DNA of 18,418 bases from CAZFQG01 sp964520785 (GTDB taxonomy: Bacteria > Planctomycetota > Planctomycetia > Pirellulales > Thermoguttaceae). Numbering within the stretch: the stretch's first letter is position 1; every line of letters begins with the position of its first letter. Location of the stretch: assembly GCA_964520785.1 (NCBI GenBank), contig CAZFQG010000125.1:1-18418 (forward strand), written 5' to 3'. The notes under the pieces are model-generated. The model did no database searches. It saw nothing but the letters and a program-made list of their open reading frames with translations, and was not told where the DNA came from. Below are positions 8,283 through 15,644 of the stretch, in pieces. The position numbers and the translations under genes were made by a program.

Positions 8283-9110
8283 TCAAAAATGGGGTGGCTT
8301 GGGCTCTCCCTCTTCGGTTGTTGGACCGGAAAGAAACGCGGTCTCCACCGAGGCGAGCAATTCGTCCGAACTGACGGCCCAGGCGTCGGACGCGGTCGAG
8401 ATGTCCTTCTGGGACTCCATCCAGTCGTAGCACCACAAGAGATACTCGCCCGCCTCGCGCGCGTGTTTTCTGGCGGCCACTTCGGCGGCCTTGGCGTCGC
8501 GCTTCCGGAACGCGCGGAGCATCCGGTAGTGCCCGCGGCAGATCAGGGCCAGACGCGACGTCATGGCCTGGACGGTGGGGGGGCCCTTGATGGGACGACC
8601 GAATATCTGGGAGAAGACCCGCTGGTCTTCGAGAATGCGGCGGAGTGTGTCGTTATCGGCGACGCGGAGGACGACGGCGTGAAACGCCAAGTCGAGGACC
8701 GTCAATTCCTGCGCCAGCCGGCCGGCCCAGTCCGCGATCCGCCCATCGCGGATGGCGCGAAGCCGAATCCGCATCTGGTCGAAGATATCGCCGAGCTTCC
8801 GGACAGTGGCACCGTCGATTTTCCGTGCCGCCTCGGCTGCGGCCAGTCCCTCGAGTGCCTCGCGGACCTGGAATAGGTCGGCCAACTCCTTGCGAGAAAG
8901 ATCCCGAACGGCATACCCCACCCTCGGGGAGTGCTCCAATATCCCCTCGCTGCAAAGCCGACTGACCGCCTCACGGACCGGGATGTGGCTGATTCCCATC
9001 TCCTTCGCGATCGCCGCCAAGGACAAACGATCCCCCGGCGCCAACCGGCCCTCGGCCAGCGAAGTCCGTAAGTGCAAGTAAGCACGGGAGGTTAAGTTTG
9101 TCTGAGGCAC
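8283..9110 (-). CDS. GntR-family transcriptional regulator, FCD subfamily
   Basis: A 275-residue regulator. Residues about 5-70 are a GntR winged helix-turn-helix (LSLAAIAKEMGISHIPVREA at 29-48, then LCSEGILEHSP and a wing). Residues about 75-225 form the all-helical FCD effector domain, with its metal-binding set recognisable as D140-x3-H144, H194 and H216. FadR/FCD regulators usually repress catabolic genes and release DNA on binding a carboxylated sugar or organic acid. Here it is first in an operon with two GH36 genes. Translation starts at GTG (9110), since the next in-frame ATG lies inside the HTH; GGGGA upstream is a weak ribosome site. A near-consensus promoter and an AT-rich palindromic region lie immediately upstream, consistent with autoregulation. 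The residues after about 235 are an unrecognised tail. Confidence 0.9.
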   Translation of the reverse strand: MPQTNLTSRAYLHLRTSLAEGRLAPGDRLSLAAIAKEMGISHIPVREAVSRLCSEGILEHSPRVGYAVRDLSRKELADLFQVREALEGLAAAEAARKIDGATVRKLGDIFDQMRIRLRAIRDGRIADWAGRLAQELTVLDLAFHAVVLRVADNDTLRRILEDQRVFSQIFGRPIKGPPTVQAMTSRLALICRGHYRMLRAFRKRDAKAAEVAARKHAREAGEYLLWCYDWMESQKDISTASDAWAVSSDELLASVETAFLSGPTTEEGEPKPPHF

Positions 9111-9129
9111 GCCGAATCCCCACGATCGG

Positions 9130-9168
9130 GTTAATATACTATAGGAATATATGGTAGTAATATATCCA
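9130..9168. promoter_or_regulatory. AT-rich imperfect palindrome, candidate GntR operator
   Basis: In a GC-rich setting this stretch is almost pure A/T and contains inverted arms ATATACTA (9134-9141) and TAGTAATATAT (9155-9165, one base inserted). It starts only a few bases downstream of the predicted transcription start of the gntR-GH36 operon, a standard position for an autorepression site. The pairing is imperfect, so the exact operator is uncertain. Confidence 0.45.
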
Positions 9169-9178
9169 CTAAACCCAG

Positions 9179-9207
9179 ATTCTAATCCTCCGCGAACACG
9201 TTGTCAA
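9179..9207 (-). promoter_or_regulatory. Sigma-70-type promoter of the gntR-GH36 operon
   Basis: On the minus strand a perfect -35 TTGACA (9207-9202) is followed, after exactly 17 bases, by -10 TAGAAT (9184-9179). Transcription would start near 9172, about 60 bases before the GTG start of the regulator. Confidence 0.8.
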
Positions 9208-9217
9208 GGGAAGGGAC

Positions 9218-9260
9218 AGGAAATTTGATGTCCCACACAACTCAAGCATAGGCAGGGAAT
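9218..9260 (+). repeat. Dispersed repeat copy A (left border of debris island)
   Basis: The stretch beginning AGGAAATTTGAT, then CAAGCATA and CAGGGAA, recurs in the same orientation at 10911-10953 with scattered substitutions. Read on the minus strand both copies could encode similar peptides (FPAYA...DIKFPVP against FPGYA...EIKFPMP), although copy A has a stop after FPAYA. A 62-codon minus-strand frame (9242-9430) ends in this copy; I see no other support for it as a gene. The 283 bases up to 9497 otherwise show nothing recognisable. Confidence 0.5.
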
Positions 9261-9497
9261 CTAACGAAACAACGGGGTGTAGCCGCAGGAGCTTCCACGT
9301 TGAGATTGGCGGCTTGCCATGCCTCTGTAAGGTAGTATAACTTAGCTCTGCAAGTGTAATTCAGTGCCGTCAAGGCATACCGCCCCCAGCATCGACAGCG
9401 AAACGGCAAATCGCTATCGGCCAAAACCATACGGTGGCTCGGAATGCCTCAGAACGTCGCCAGAAAGCGCCCCAGCATCCCCTCTATTCCCCCGGAA

Positions 9498-9710
9498 TCA
9501 AGTCCGCCGGGCGCCCGGGCCGTCGTAGGGTTCGGCGCCGAGTTGGAGGCCGGGGCGACGGGGGACGCTGATGAGTTCGGGGTCGGTGGTGGTGGGGGCT
9601 TCGATAAATCCGTGGTACCGGCCGAGCCAGTAATCCATCAGCCAGCACACGGGTTCGACAACGGCCCGCCCGCCGGCGCCGCCGTCGTAGGTGTGGGCGG
9701 GGCGGCCACC
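9498..9710 (-). pseudogene. C-terminal remnant of an unidentified, probably secreted protein
   Basis: Between a stop codon at 9500-9498 and about 9700 the minus strand reads as convincing protein: HTYDGGAGG, then RAVVEPVCWLMDYWLGRYHG, then a proline-rich end closing LGAEPYDGPGARRT. The aromatic, glycine-rich pattern looks like the end of a large extracellular carbohydrate-related protein, but I cannot name the family. Upstream the frame degrades: it meets a TGA near 9763, there is no usable start, and other frames look no better. I therefore read it as the surviving tail of a deleted or frameshifted gene. The plus strand over the same bases is open but low-complexity and is not treated as a gene. 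Confidence 0.5.
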
Positions 9711-9840
9711 GCGCTGGGATACTGAATTTCGCCTTCGGCAGCGCCCACGTCAGCGCCTTTCAGTGAAGCGATGGTGGACGATTTGGAGGTGGAAACGGGG
9801 CGGTGAGGGTGATTGCAGTCTGTTCACCGAGCGCGGGGGG

Positions 9841-9869
9841 TTGCCTGCCTCCGCCGTTTCACGCATAAT
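9841..9869 (+). promoter_or_regulatory. Promoter of hicBA
   Basis: TTGCCT (9841-9846), a 17-base spacer and CATAAT (9864-9869) lie 42 bases before the hicB start, placing the transcription start near 9876. Confidence 0.55.
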
Positions 9870-9911
9870 GGGGCGACATAGCGGATGTCCAGATCAAGCG
9901 AGGTGGAAGAG

Positions 9912-10124
9912 ATGAAGAATGAGTATACGGCCGTCATGAAAGAAGAGGACGGCTGGTGGATCGGGTGGATTGAGGAAGTACCCGGAGTCAATTGCCAAGA
10001 GCGAACCCGCGAGGCGTTGAAGGCCACGCTGGAGATTACGCTTCGCGAGGCCCTGGAATTCAACCGACAAGATGCGCGGGCCGCGGCCGGTGCCGGGTAT
10101 ACGGAACAGAAGATCACGCTATGA
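9912..10124 (+). CDS. hicB: HicB-like antitoxin
   Basis: A 70-residue protein with the HicB/UPF0150 pattern: YTAVMKEEDGWWIGWIEEVPGVN (residues 5-27; partial RNase H-like fold), then CQERTREALKATLEITLREAL, a helix-rich end with no separate DNA-binding domain. HicB-type antitoxins bind and block the HicA mRNA interferase. The start at 9912 is preferred over a slightly longer in-frame option because GAGG sits about 8 bases upstream and the homologous part begins there. The stop overlaps the hicA start as ATGA, the normal coupled arrangement for the antitoxin-first version of this module. Nothing in it looks damaged, in contrast to its partner. Confidence 0.82.
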   Translation: MKNEYTAVMKEEDGWWIGWIEEVPGVNCQERTREALKATLEITLREALEFNRQDARAAAGAGYTEQKITL

Positions 10125-10306
10125 AGAGGATTGTGCTTCCGCATCTGGGCAATCATGGATGTTAATTGTTGCGCGAAGGAGCCAAGCATTCGTAGTGGCA
10201 CAATCCGGGCCAAAACAAACGGTCCTCGGTTCCTCGGCATTCCGAGATCAAGGACAATCTGGCGAGAAAGATATGCAAGGACCTTGGCGTGCCGCCGGTT
10301 AACTGA
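10121..10306 (+). pseudogene. hicA: hicA toxin pseudogene with two in-frame stops
   Basis: The ATG overlaps the hicB stop. The 61-codon frame has HicA length and content: LGNHGC near the start, LLREGAKHS around the conserved active-site histidine (CAT at 10187-10189), SSVPRHSEIKDNLARKIC, then KDLGVPP at the end. Two stop codons interrupt it: TAA at 10163-10165, where a HicA usually has a charged residue such as Glu, and TAG at 10193-10195, directly after KHS. The frame is otherwise undisturbed and ends in TGA at 10304-10306. HicA would be a small double-stranded-RNA-binding-fold ribonuclease cleaving mRNA. With these two stops no toxin can be made unless the codons are bypassed. The two substitutions in an otherwise well-preserved frame suggest recent inactivation. 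Confidence 0.82.
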
Positions 10307-10485
10307 CGCGAAACATGGGGTCGAGTGTCTTTTCGAGCGTGCGATCCCGCCGGAAAAGACTCCCGGCGGCTTCGTGGTGACCGGGCCCGTCCACGCCGCC
10401 CCGCTTTCAAGTCACGGGCGGGGGTGTTTTACGTCAAATCCGCTTCAGGTTCCGGCGGGCGGCCAGGACCTACAAGCTCGCGGCC
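10307..10485. other. Gap with no recognisable gene
   Basis: Between broken hicA and the DUF1559 remnant I see no convincing coding frame, hairpin terminator or repeat. Confidence 0.5.
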
Positions 10486-10884
10486 CTATGGCAGGCGTGC
10501 CGGTTCCTCGCCGTCAATTGTAGCCAATTCCGCGAGCAAGTCAGGGTCGGCGTCGTGGTTTACGAAGCGAACCGCTCCGTCGCAGAGCAGGAAGTTCAAA
10601 CCCCCGGGATGGAAACCGCCCCAGCCGCGTTTGCACGGTTTGTCGCGGCCGGTTCCGCCGAGGTCGAGGCATTGATCGTAGTCGGCGAGGAAGATTCGCG
10701 GTTGGGGGGTGATCGCGGAGAGGGAGAAGTAGCCGAAGGAGTAGGCCCAGACGGTTCGCCACTGGGGGCTGGTGGCGGTGGTCGATTCGCCGACGAAAAG
10801 GGTGTGCGAGGCGCCGTCGCGGATCGCCTTCATCCGTTCCGCCTCGAAACCCTTGGTACCGACGGCGTGTAAGGGGCCGCGCAG
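10486..10884 (-). pseudogene. DUF1559 gene fragment (C-terminal third)
   Basis: The minus strand carries the end of a second DUF1559 protein: GPLHAVGTKG, AIRDGASHTLFVGEST (the ISDGTSNTL-like motif), WAYSFGYFS, CKRGWGGFHPGGLNFLLCDG with the H-X9-DG signature, AVRFVNHDADP, and a closing LATIDGEE before a TAG at 10488-10486. The pilin-like leader and the first half of the domain are missing. Protein-like sequence stops abruptly at 10884, where a hexanucleotide tract and the dispersed repeat begin. There is no start codon or ribosome site at the break; an internal ATG exists at 10833 but would give a headless protein. It is a truncated relative, not a duplicate, of the complete gene at 637-1641. 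Confidence 0.75.
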
Positions 10885-10885
10885 G

Positions 10886-10903
10886 AGGGATAGGGATAGG
10901 GAT
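10886..10903 (+). repeat. Hexanucleotide tandem repeat (AGGGAT)x3
   Basis: Three exact copies of AGGGAT lie at the break point of the DUF1559 fragment, followed directly by AAGGCAT and the dispersed repeat. Confidence 0.7.
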
Positions 10904-10910
10904 AAGGCAT

Positions 10911-10953
10911 AGGAAATTTGATTTCACAGGAAACGCAAGCATAACCAGGGAAA
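10911..10953 (+). repeat. Dispersed repeat copy B (right border of debris island)
   Basis: Same orientation and same core strings (AGGAAATTTGAT, CAAGCATA, CAGGGAA) as 9218-9260, with substitutions. The two copies bracket the three broken genes of the interval. Confidence 0.5.
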
Positions 10954-11090
10954 CCTACCGCGTCACCGGAAACCGTGATAGAATGAGTCATGCGTCTTTC
11001 CCGGATGTCACATTGCATGGCGGTCGGCGTGTGTTCCGTGGATCGCCCCTTAAATCAGCTCCCCTGAAGTACCCCCAAAGGACCAATCTC

Positions 11091-11834
11091 ATGAAACGCG
11101 TCGCTGGATTGTTTTTTCTATTTGCCTTGTGCTGCCACGGTCTTGTCGCGGCCGAGGAGCCGATTCGCGTCTTGATCGTCACCGGAGGACACGGTTACGA
11201 GGAGGAGCCGTTCTATACCGTGTTCGACGAAATGCAGGGAATACAATACGAGAAGACGGAATACCCGGAAGCGTTCGACCTGCTCAAACCGGGCCTGGAG
11301 AAGAAGTACGACGTCGTTCTCGCCTATGATATGTGTATGCACGATATCTCTCCCGGACAGGCGGCCGATTTCATCGCGCTTCTGAAGCAGGGCGGGATAG
11401 GCTATTTCGGGCTCCACCATACACTTAGCGGACATCGGAAGTGGGAGGAATATACGGACATCCTCGGAGGGAAATACCTTTTCGAGAAACGAACGCGCGA
11501 TGGCAAGGAACACGGTCCCTCCAGCTACTTCCATGATCAGGAACTGAAGATCGAGGTCGCCGACAAGGAACACCCGATCACCCGGGGGATCGAAGCATTC
11601 GACATTCGCGATGAGACATATAAGGACTTCTACGTATCGCCGAAAGTCCACGTGCTCCTGACGACGGACCATCCCAAGAACAACCGAGAAATCGCCTGGA
11701 CCCACTCCTACGGAAAAACCCCGGTCTTCTACTTCATGCTCGGCCACGACCGTTTGGCGTACCAGAACCCCGGTTTCCGCGAGGTCATCGCGCGAGGGAT
11801 CCGTTGGCTGGCGAAGGAGAAGGATCGCCAGTAA
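11091..11834 (+). CDS. Secreted ThuA-domain protein
   Basis: A 247-residue protein with a signal peptide (residues 1-21, CCHGLVAAEE at the cut region) and one ThuA-like, class I glutamine amidotransferase-fold domain. Recognisable elements are VLIVTGGHGYE (27-37), VLAYDMCMHDISP (76-88), GIGYFGLHHTLSG (102-114), DETYKDFYVSP (174-184), PVFYFMLGHD (211-220) and a C-terminal helix RGIRWLA. ThuA was named for trehalose utilisation in rhizobia, but planctomycetes have many exported ThuA domains of unknown biochemical role. The start at 11091 gives the signal peptide and has AAAGGA 7 bases upstream. The gene stands alone on the plus strand, 225 bases ahead of the lyase-like gene, which has its own promoter. 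The 137 bases before the start contain no clear promoter. Confidence 0.85.
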   Translation: MKRVAGLFFLFALCCHGLVAAEEPIRVLIVTGGHGYEEEPFYTVFDEMQGIQYEKTEYPEAFDLLKPGLEKKYDVVLAYDMCMHDISPGQAADFIALLKQGGIGYFGLHHTLSGHRKWEEYTDILGGKYLFEKRTRDGKEHGPSSYFHDQELKIEVADKEHPITRGIEAFDIRDETYKDFYVSPKVHVLLTTDHPKNNREIAWTHSYGKTPVFYFMLGHDRLAYQNPGFREVIARGIRWLAKEKDRQ

Positions 11835-11993
11835 GGACCGTGGAATCCTGGAAGGTGGTCCACTCTTGTACGCCGTGCCTCTTTGAGGCGGAGAAGTGAC
11901 GGCCGGTCGAACGCTCCGTCGCGTCGACTCGGCTGGACACCGTCGAGAAGGCCAGGGTACTTTGGATACAAAATACCCCCTGCGCGTTGCGAC

Positions 11994-12021
11994 TTGACAC
12001 TGCCGCGCCGTCTGGTATCTT
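11994..12021 (+). promoter_or_regulatory. Promoter of the heparinase-like gene
   Basis: A perfect TTGACA (11994-11999), a 16-base spacer and TATCTT (12016-12021) predict a start near 12028, leaving a leader of about 30 bases. The rest of the 225-base gap after the ThuA gene shows no strong feature. Confidence 0.65.
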
Positions 12022-12059
12022 GAAACGGGTAACGACCCCCACCACAGAGGAGCCCCGCG

Positions 12060-15000
12060 ATGGTCACGCCCCGTTTTTCGCTTCGAAAGCCGCATGCTCG
12101 CTCGCATCGAACAGCCCTGCCGTTGATCACATTGCTCGTGCTTNNNNNNNNNNCGTTTTCTCAAGATGCCCCGCTCGAAGCTCGCCTTGTCTACGCTCCG
12201 GACATCCTGGGCGTGGACCGTCTGTTCATGATCGTCCTTTCCGTCCCGGTCGACGCGCCGGAAATTGCCGTGAGTATATCACCGCCGCGGTGCGCGATGC
12301 TGTTCGACCGCACGCCCCTTCCAGCGAAGACCGACCACCGCCGCTACTATTTCCGGACGCGGGAAGCCGCGGAAGAAGTGACAGTCACGCTTGCCCATCC
12401 GGACGGCGATGTCGTCGTGCCGCTTACGATCTGGTCCTTTGACGACCTCCGAGAGTTCCGCGAACTCAAAGGCACCCAATTACCGCGGCGGTGGCCGTTG
12501 GGGGAGACGTTGCCGGAGTTGAAGCAGGGTCGGACGATTACGACGCCGGCGGACCTGGAGGCGGCAAAGAAAGGGGGCGCGGCTCGAGGGAAGCAATGGA
12601 TCAAATACACGGACGATCAAATCTGGGCCATGCAGCCGGACAGCACGATTCCCCGGTGGCACTGGGTCAACGTGACGCACGGCTGTCCCGTCCATGGAGC
12701 GGAGATCTACAAGACGGCGGCCTACTATCCGTGGACCAAGAACGCGTCGCTTCCCTACCAATGGAAAATCGAGTGTCCCGTCGGAAAGGAACGCTACCCG
12801 TCGAACGATTTCGCCGCCGGCGACATGACCAGCGGCGAATTCCCCGACGACGGGTTCGGCGGCGGTTGTCTCTATAACGGCAAGCGGTACGGCTTCATCG
12901 CCGAGACCTGCCAGGCGTATTGCCACGAGATGCTCAAGGTGGCGCCCGACTGCGCCGAGGCCTATATCGCGACGGACGACGTCCGCTATCTGCACAAATC
13001 GCTGGTCGCCTTCTCGCGCGTCGCCGCGGAGTGGGCCTACCTGGCGACGATGACCCATCACCGGCACCGCAACAGCCGCACCCAGGTCGACCGGCTCGGC
13101 CCCGCGCCGTTCAGCGAGGGGCCGTGTCTGACGGCATCCGGTTTCACCGTCTATCCGATCGATCTGCCGGGCTACCAGTGGCGCTACGCCGAGGCCTACG
13201 ACCTGATCTTCCCCCACATCGACAAGGACCCCGACATCATTCCGTACCTCCAGGGCAAAGGCTTCGACGTCAAGACGCACGAGGACGTCCGGCGGTTCCT
13301 CGAAGAAAACATCTTCGCCGTCTGGATGCAGGGTTCGATGGACCTGGCGACGCAGTCGAACGAACCGTTCCACCAGCGCGGGCTGGCGCGGATGGCCGAG
13401 ATGCTCAACTACGAACGGGGCAACGAGTTTTTCGACTGGCTTTACGACGGGACCGGCAAGATGCGGATTTTCGTCCCCAATACGTACTTCCGCGACGGGG
13501 CCCCGTACGAATCGACCGGCGGCTACAACGGCATGCACGTCGTCGCCCTCGGACCGATCGTCGAATCGGTCGAGCATCTGCGAAAACTCCGCCCCGAAGT
13601 CTATCCCGAGGACCGCTACCCCGCGCTGACGAATTCTCGCCGCTACCACAACATCTTCGATTTCTGCATGGACACGGTCTTGATCGATCGAACGTTCCCG
13701 CTCATCGGCGACAGCGGGAGCTTTCCAGCATACGAGAGACTCTCCAGAATCACCTGGCACAGCGCGAGCGCCGAGGCGTTCGAACACGCCTACAAGCTCT
13801 TCCGCGATCCCAAATTCGCCTGGGCACTGGCGAATTCCTCGTGGCAACCGTCGCGCGACTTCCCGTTCACGCGAGAAGAGATCGAGGCCGAGGCCGCGAA
13901 GTGGCCCGACGATTGGAACGACGCCAGTTCGCTCCACGACGGCTACGGGATCGGCATCCTCCGCGGCGGCAAAGGCGACGCGAAACGGGCCCTCTGGGTC
14001 CGGCACGGCCATGCCCGGGGCCACGTGCAGGACGACCTGATGGACATTGGCCTCGCGGCGCACGAGGGCGTATTTCTTTCGCATATGGGGTATCCCCGCA
14101 ACTGGGGCTACTGGGAACACTCCTGGTCCAGCCATTATGTCGCCCGGCAGTTTCCGTACGTCGGTCAGATCGGCAGGGCCGAGTTCCTGGTCGACGCCGG
14201 CGCGGCCCACGTGGCGGAGGTTCGCGCGGCGTCCGCGCAAAACGACGACTACTGGCAGCGCCGCATGGCGGCTCTGGTTGACGTTTCGCCGGAGCAATTC
14301 TACTGCGTCGATTTCTACCGCATTTCCGGCGGCAAGGACCACTGGTGGGCGTTCCACGGACAGGAGGGGGACGTATCGACCAGCGGGATCGACTTGACCC
14401 GGCAGGAGACCGGCACGCTCGCCGGGCCGGACGTTCCCTACGGCGACGCCGAGTGGCTCAAGGCGAACGGGTGTTCTCTCCACTACACCTACGGCTGGCG
14501 GGGAATGAACTTCGTCTTCCCCCACCTCTACAACGTCCAGCGCGGGCTTGCGAAGGAGCCGTGGTCGATCGACTGGAAGCTCAAGACGGAGGAAGACCTC
14601 CACATGCGGCTGACCGTGGTGGAGGCAACCGGCGGAAAGGGACGCGAACCGGTGGAGGTGAATATCACCGACGGCACTTCGCCCGCCGGCGGAAAGCCGT
14701 ATGAGATGAAATGGGTGATGCTGCACAATCAGGGGGACGCGACGACGCGGACCCAGGTGCTCAGTCTGATCGAGCCGTATCTGGAGAAACCCGTCATTCG
14801 AAACGTGACGCCGCTGGAACTGTCCGGCGGAGACGAGAGCGGCCTCGGCGCCGTGGCGTGCCGGATTGAATTGGCGGATGGTGTCGACACGATCTTCTGT
14901 GCGAACGATCCGACCGTTGAAACCACGACCGCGGACGGTTTCCGCTTCAAGGGACGCTTCGGCCTCTGGCGGGAAAAGGACGGCAAGCCGGTGGCCGTCA

Positions 15001-15614
15001 CGCTCGTCGGAGGAACGCTCCTGGCAAAGGGCGACGTCCGAATCGCGACGGAATCGCTCGAGTTCCGCGGCCGGATCGTCGAGGTCGACCGCGAGAACGA
15101 AACAGTCACCGTCTCGCCCGCCCCGGCTTCTCTGGACGGCCTCGAGGGCGCAACCGTCTTTGTCACCAACCCCGGCCGCCGCGTCGGGCACAAGGTGATC
15201 CGCGCCGAGCGGGTCGGAGACAAGGTGCGGCTGTCACTCTCGACCGATTCGAAAATCGGGGTCGGCCGGGTGAGCGGCACGCAAGATTTCCTGGTCCAAA
15301 GCGGCACGCCGTTTCAACTGCAAGGCCACGGTTATTACGACGGCGCGCGGATCGTGAATGCCGAGGGGACGGCGGAATACCGCGCCGGCGACGTCCGAAG
15401 CGGCCACGGGGCGATGATCGATCCGTCCATGCATCCGGAGGCGAAGACGGAAAAGTTGGCGGCGGAGTTCCCGGTGGGGAGTTGGTTCGGCGTATATGAC
15501 CACGGAGTGGGAGACCAGGTGGTCTGGCCGGGAGCGGTGAGTGTGCGGTTCAAGCCGGACGGGACGCGTGAGGTGACATCAACCGGGGGGAGTGGGGGTG
15601 TGGTCGATCAGTAA
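12060..15614 (+). CDS. Very large secreted heparinase II/III-like protein (polysaccharide lyase candidate)
   Basis: About 1184 residues as assembled. The N-terminus is a basic stretch followed by a hydrophobic segment (LPLITLLVL) interrupted by the assembly gap, best read as a signal peptide. A beta domain (about 35-120) is followed by a helical, aromatic-rich region (about 150-600; YESTGGYNGMH near 484-494), as in alpha/alpha-toroid lyases. The heparinase II/III-type beta domain begins near 640, with LWVRHGHARGHVQDDLMDIG and HMGYPRNW; its histidine/aspartate cluster is the best family marker. About 220 further residues at the C-terminus form an extra beta-rich extension. Heparinase II/III relatives cleave uronate-containing polysaccharides by beta-elimination; the substrate cannot be told here. 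GAGGAG upstream of 12060 supports the start. The specific family is uncertain. Confidence 0.72.
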   Translation: MVTPRFSLRKPHARSHRTALPLITLLVLXXXXFSQDAPLEARLVYAPDILGVDRLFMIVLSVPVDAPEIAVSISPPRCAMLFDRTPLPAKTDHRRYYFRTREAAEEVTVTLAHPDGDVVVPLTIWSFDDLREFRELKGTQLPRRWPLGETLPELKQGRTITTPADLEAAKKGGAARGKQWIKYTDDQIWAMQPDSTIPRWHWVNVTHGCPVHGAEIYKTAAYYPWTKNASLPYQWKIECPVGKERYPSNDFAAGDMTSGEFPDDGFGGGCLYNGKRYGFIAETCQAYCHEMLKVAPDCAEAYIATDDVRYLHKSLVAFSRVAAEWAYLATMTHHRHRNSRTQVDRLGPAPFSEGPCLTASGFTVYPIDLPGYQWRYAEAYDLIFPHIDKDPDIIPYLQGKGFDVKTHEDVRRFLEENIFAVWMQGSMDLATQSNEPFHQRGLARMAEMLNYERGNEFFDWLYDGTGKMRIFVPNTYFRDGAPYESTGGYNGMHVVALGPIVESVEHLRKLRPEVYPEDRYPALTNSRRYHNIFDFCMDTVLIDRTFPLIGDSGSFPAYERLSRITWHSASAEAFEHAYKLFRDPKFAWALANSSWQPSRDFPFTREEIEAEAAKWPDDWNDASSLHDGYGIGILRGGKGDAKRALWVRHGHARGHVQDDLMDIGLAAHEGVFLSHMGYPRNWGYWEHSWSSHYVARQFPYVGQIGRAEFLVDAGAAHVAEVRAASAQNDDYWQRRMAALVDVSPEQFYCVDFYRISGGKDHWWAFHGQEGDVSTSGIDLTRQETGTLAGPDVPYGDAEWLKANGCSLHYTYGWRGMNFVFPHLYNVQRGLAKEPWSIDWKLKTEEDLHMRLTVVEATGGKGREPVEVNITDGTSPAGGKPYEMKWVMLHNQGDATTRTQVLSLIEPYLEKPVIRNVTPLELSGGDESGLGAVACRIELADGVDTIFCANDPTVETTTADGFRFKGRFGLWREKDGKPVAVTLVGGTLLAKGDVRIATESLEFRGRIVEVDRENETVTVSPAPASLDGLEGATVFVTNPGRRVGHKVIRAERVGDKVRLSLSTDSKIGVGRVSGTQDFLVQSGTPFQLQGHGYYDGARIVNAEGTAEYRAGDVRSGHGAMIDPSMHPEAKTEKLAAEFPVGSWFGVYDHGVGDQVVWPGAVSVRFKPDGTREVTSTGGSGGVVDQ
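12144..12153. other. Assembly gap (10 Ns) inside the signal peptide region
   Basis: Ten N characters interrupt the hydrophobic core of the predicted signal peptide. Ten is a common placeholder for a gap of unknown size, so the length and frame across it are not guaranteed. Confidence 0.95.
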
Positions 15615-15644
15615 TCAAGCTCGGACCCCGGGATGAAGGAATTA

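Noticed and set aside
9242..9430. 62-codon minus-strand frame as a small gene
   Set aside because: It ends inside a dispersed repeat, has no clear ribosome site and lies beside the gntR promoter; support is insufficient.
10121..10306. Stop-codon reassignment or readthrough to explain the hicA stops
   Set aside because: Two different codons (TAA and TAG) would both have to be sense, no other gene here shows internal stops, and bacteria with such a code are not known; pseudogenisation is simpler.
11118..12164. A 348-codon minus-strand frame across the ThuA gene and the N gap
   Set aside because: It crosses ambiguous bases, starts at the gap and has no recognisable content, while the ThuA frame opposite is convincing.
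12480..15191. A 903-codon open frame on the minus strand opposite the lyase-like gene
   Set aside because: It is rich in Arg, Val and Asp with no domain pattern, as expected for the antisense of a GC-rich gene, whereas the plus-strand frame has a promoter, ribosome site, signal peptide and lyase motifs.
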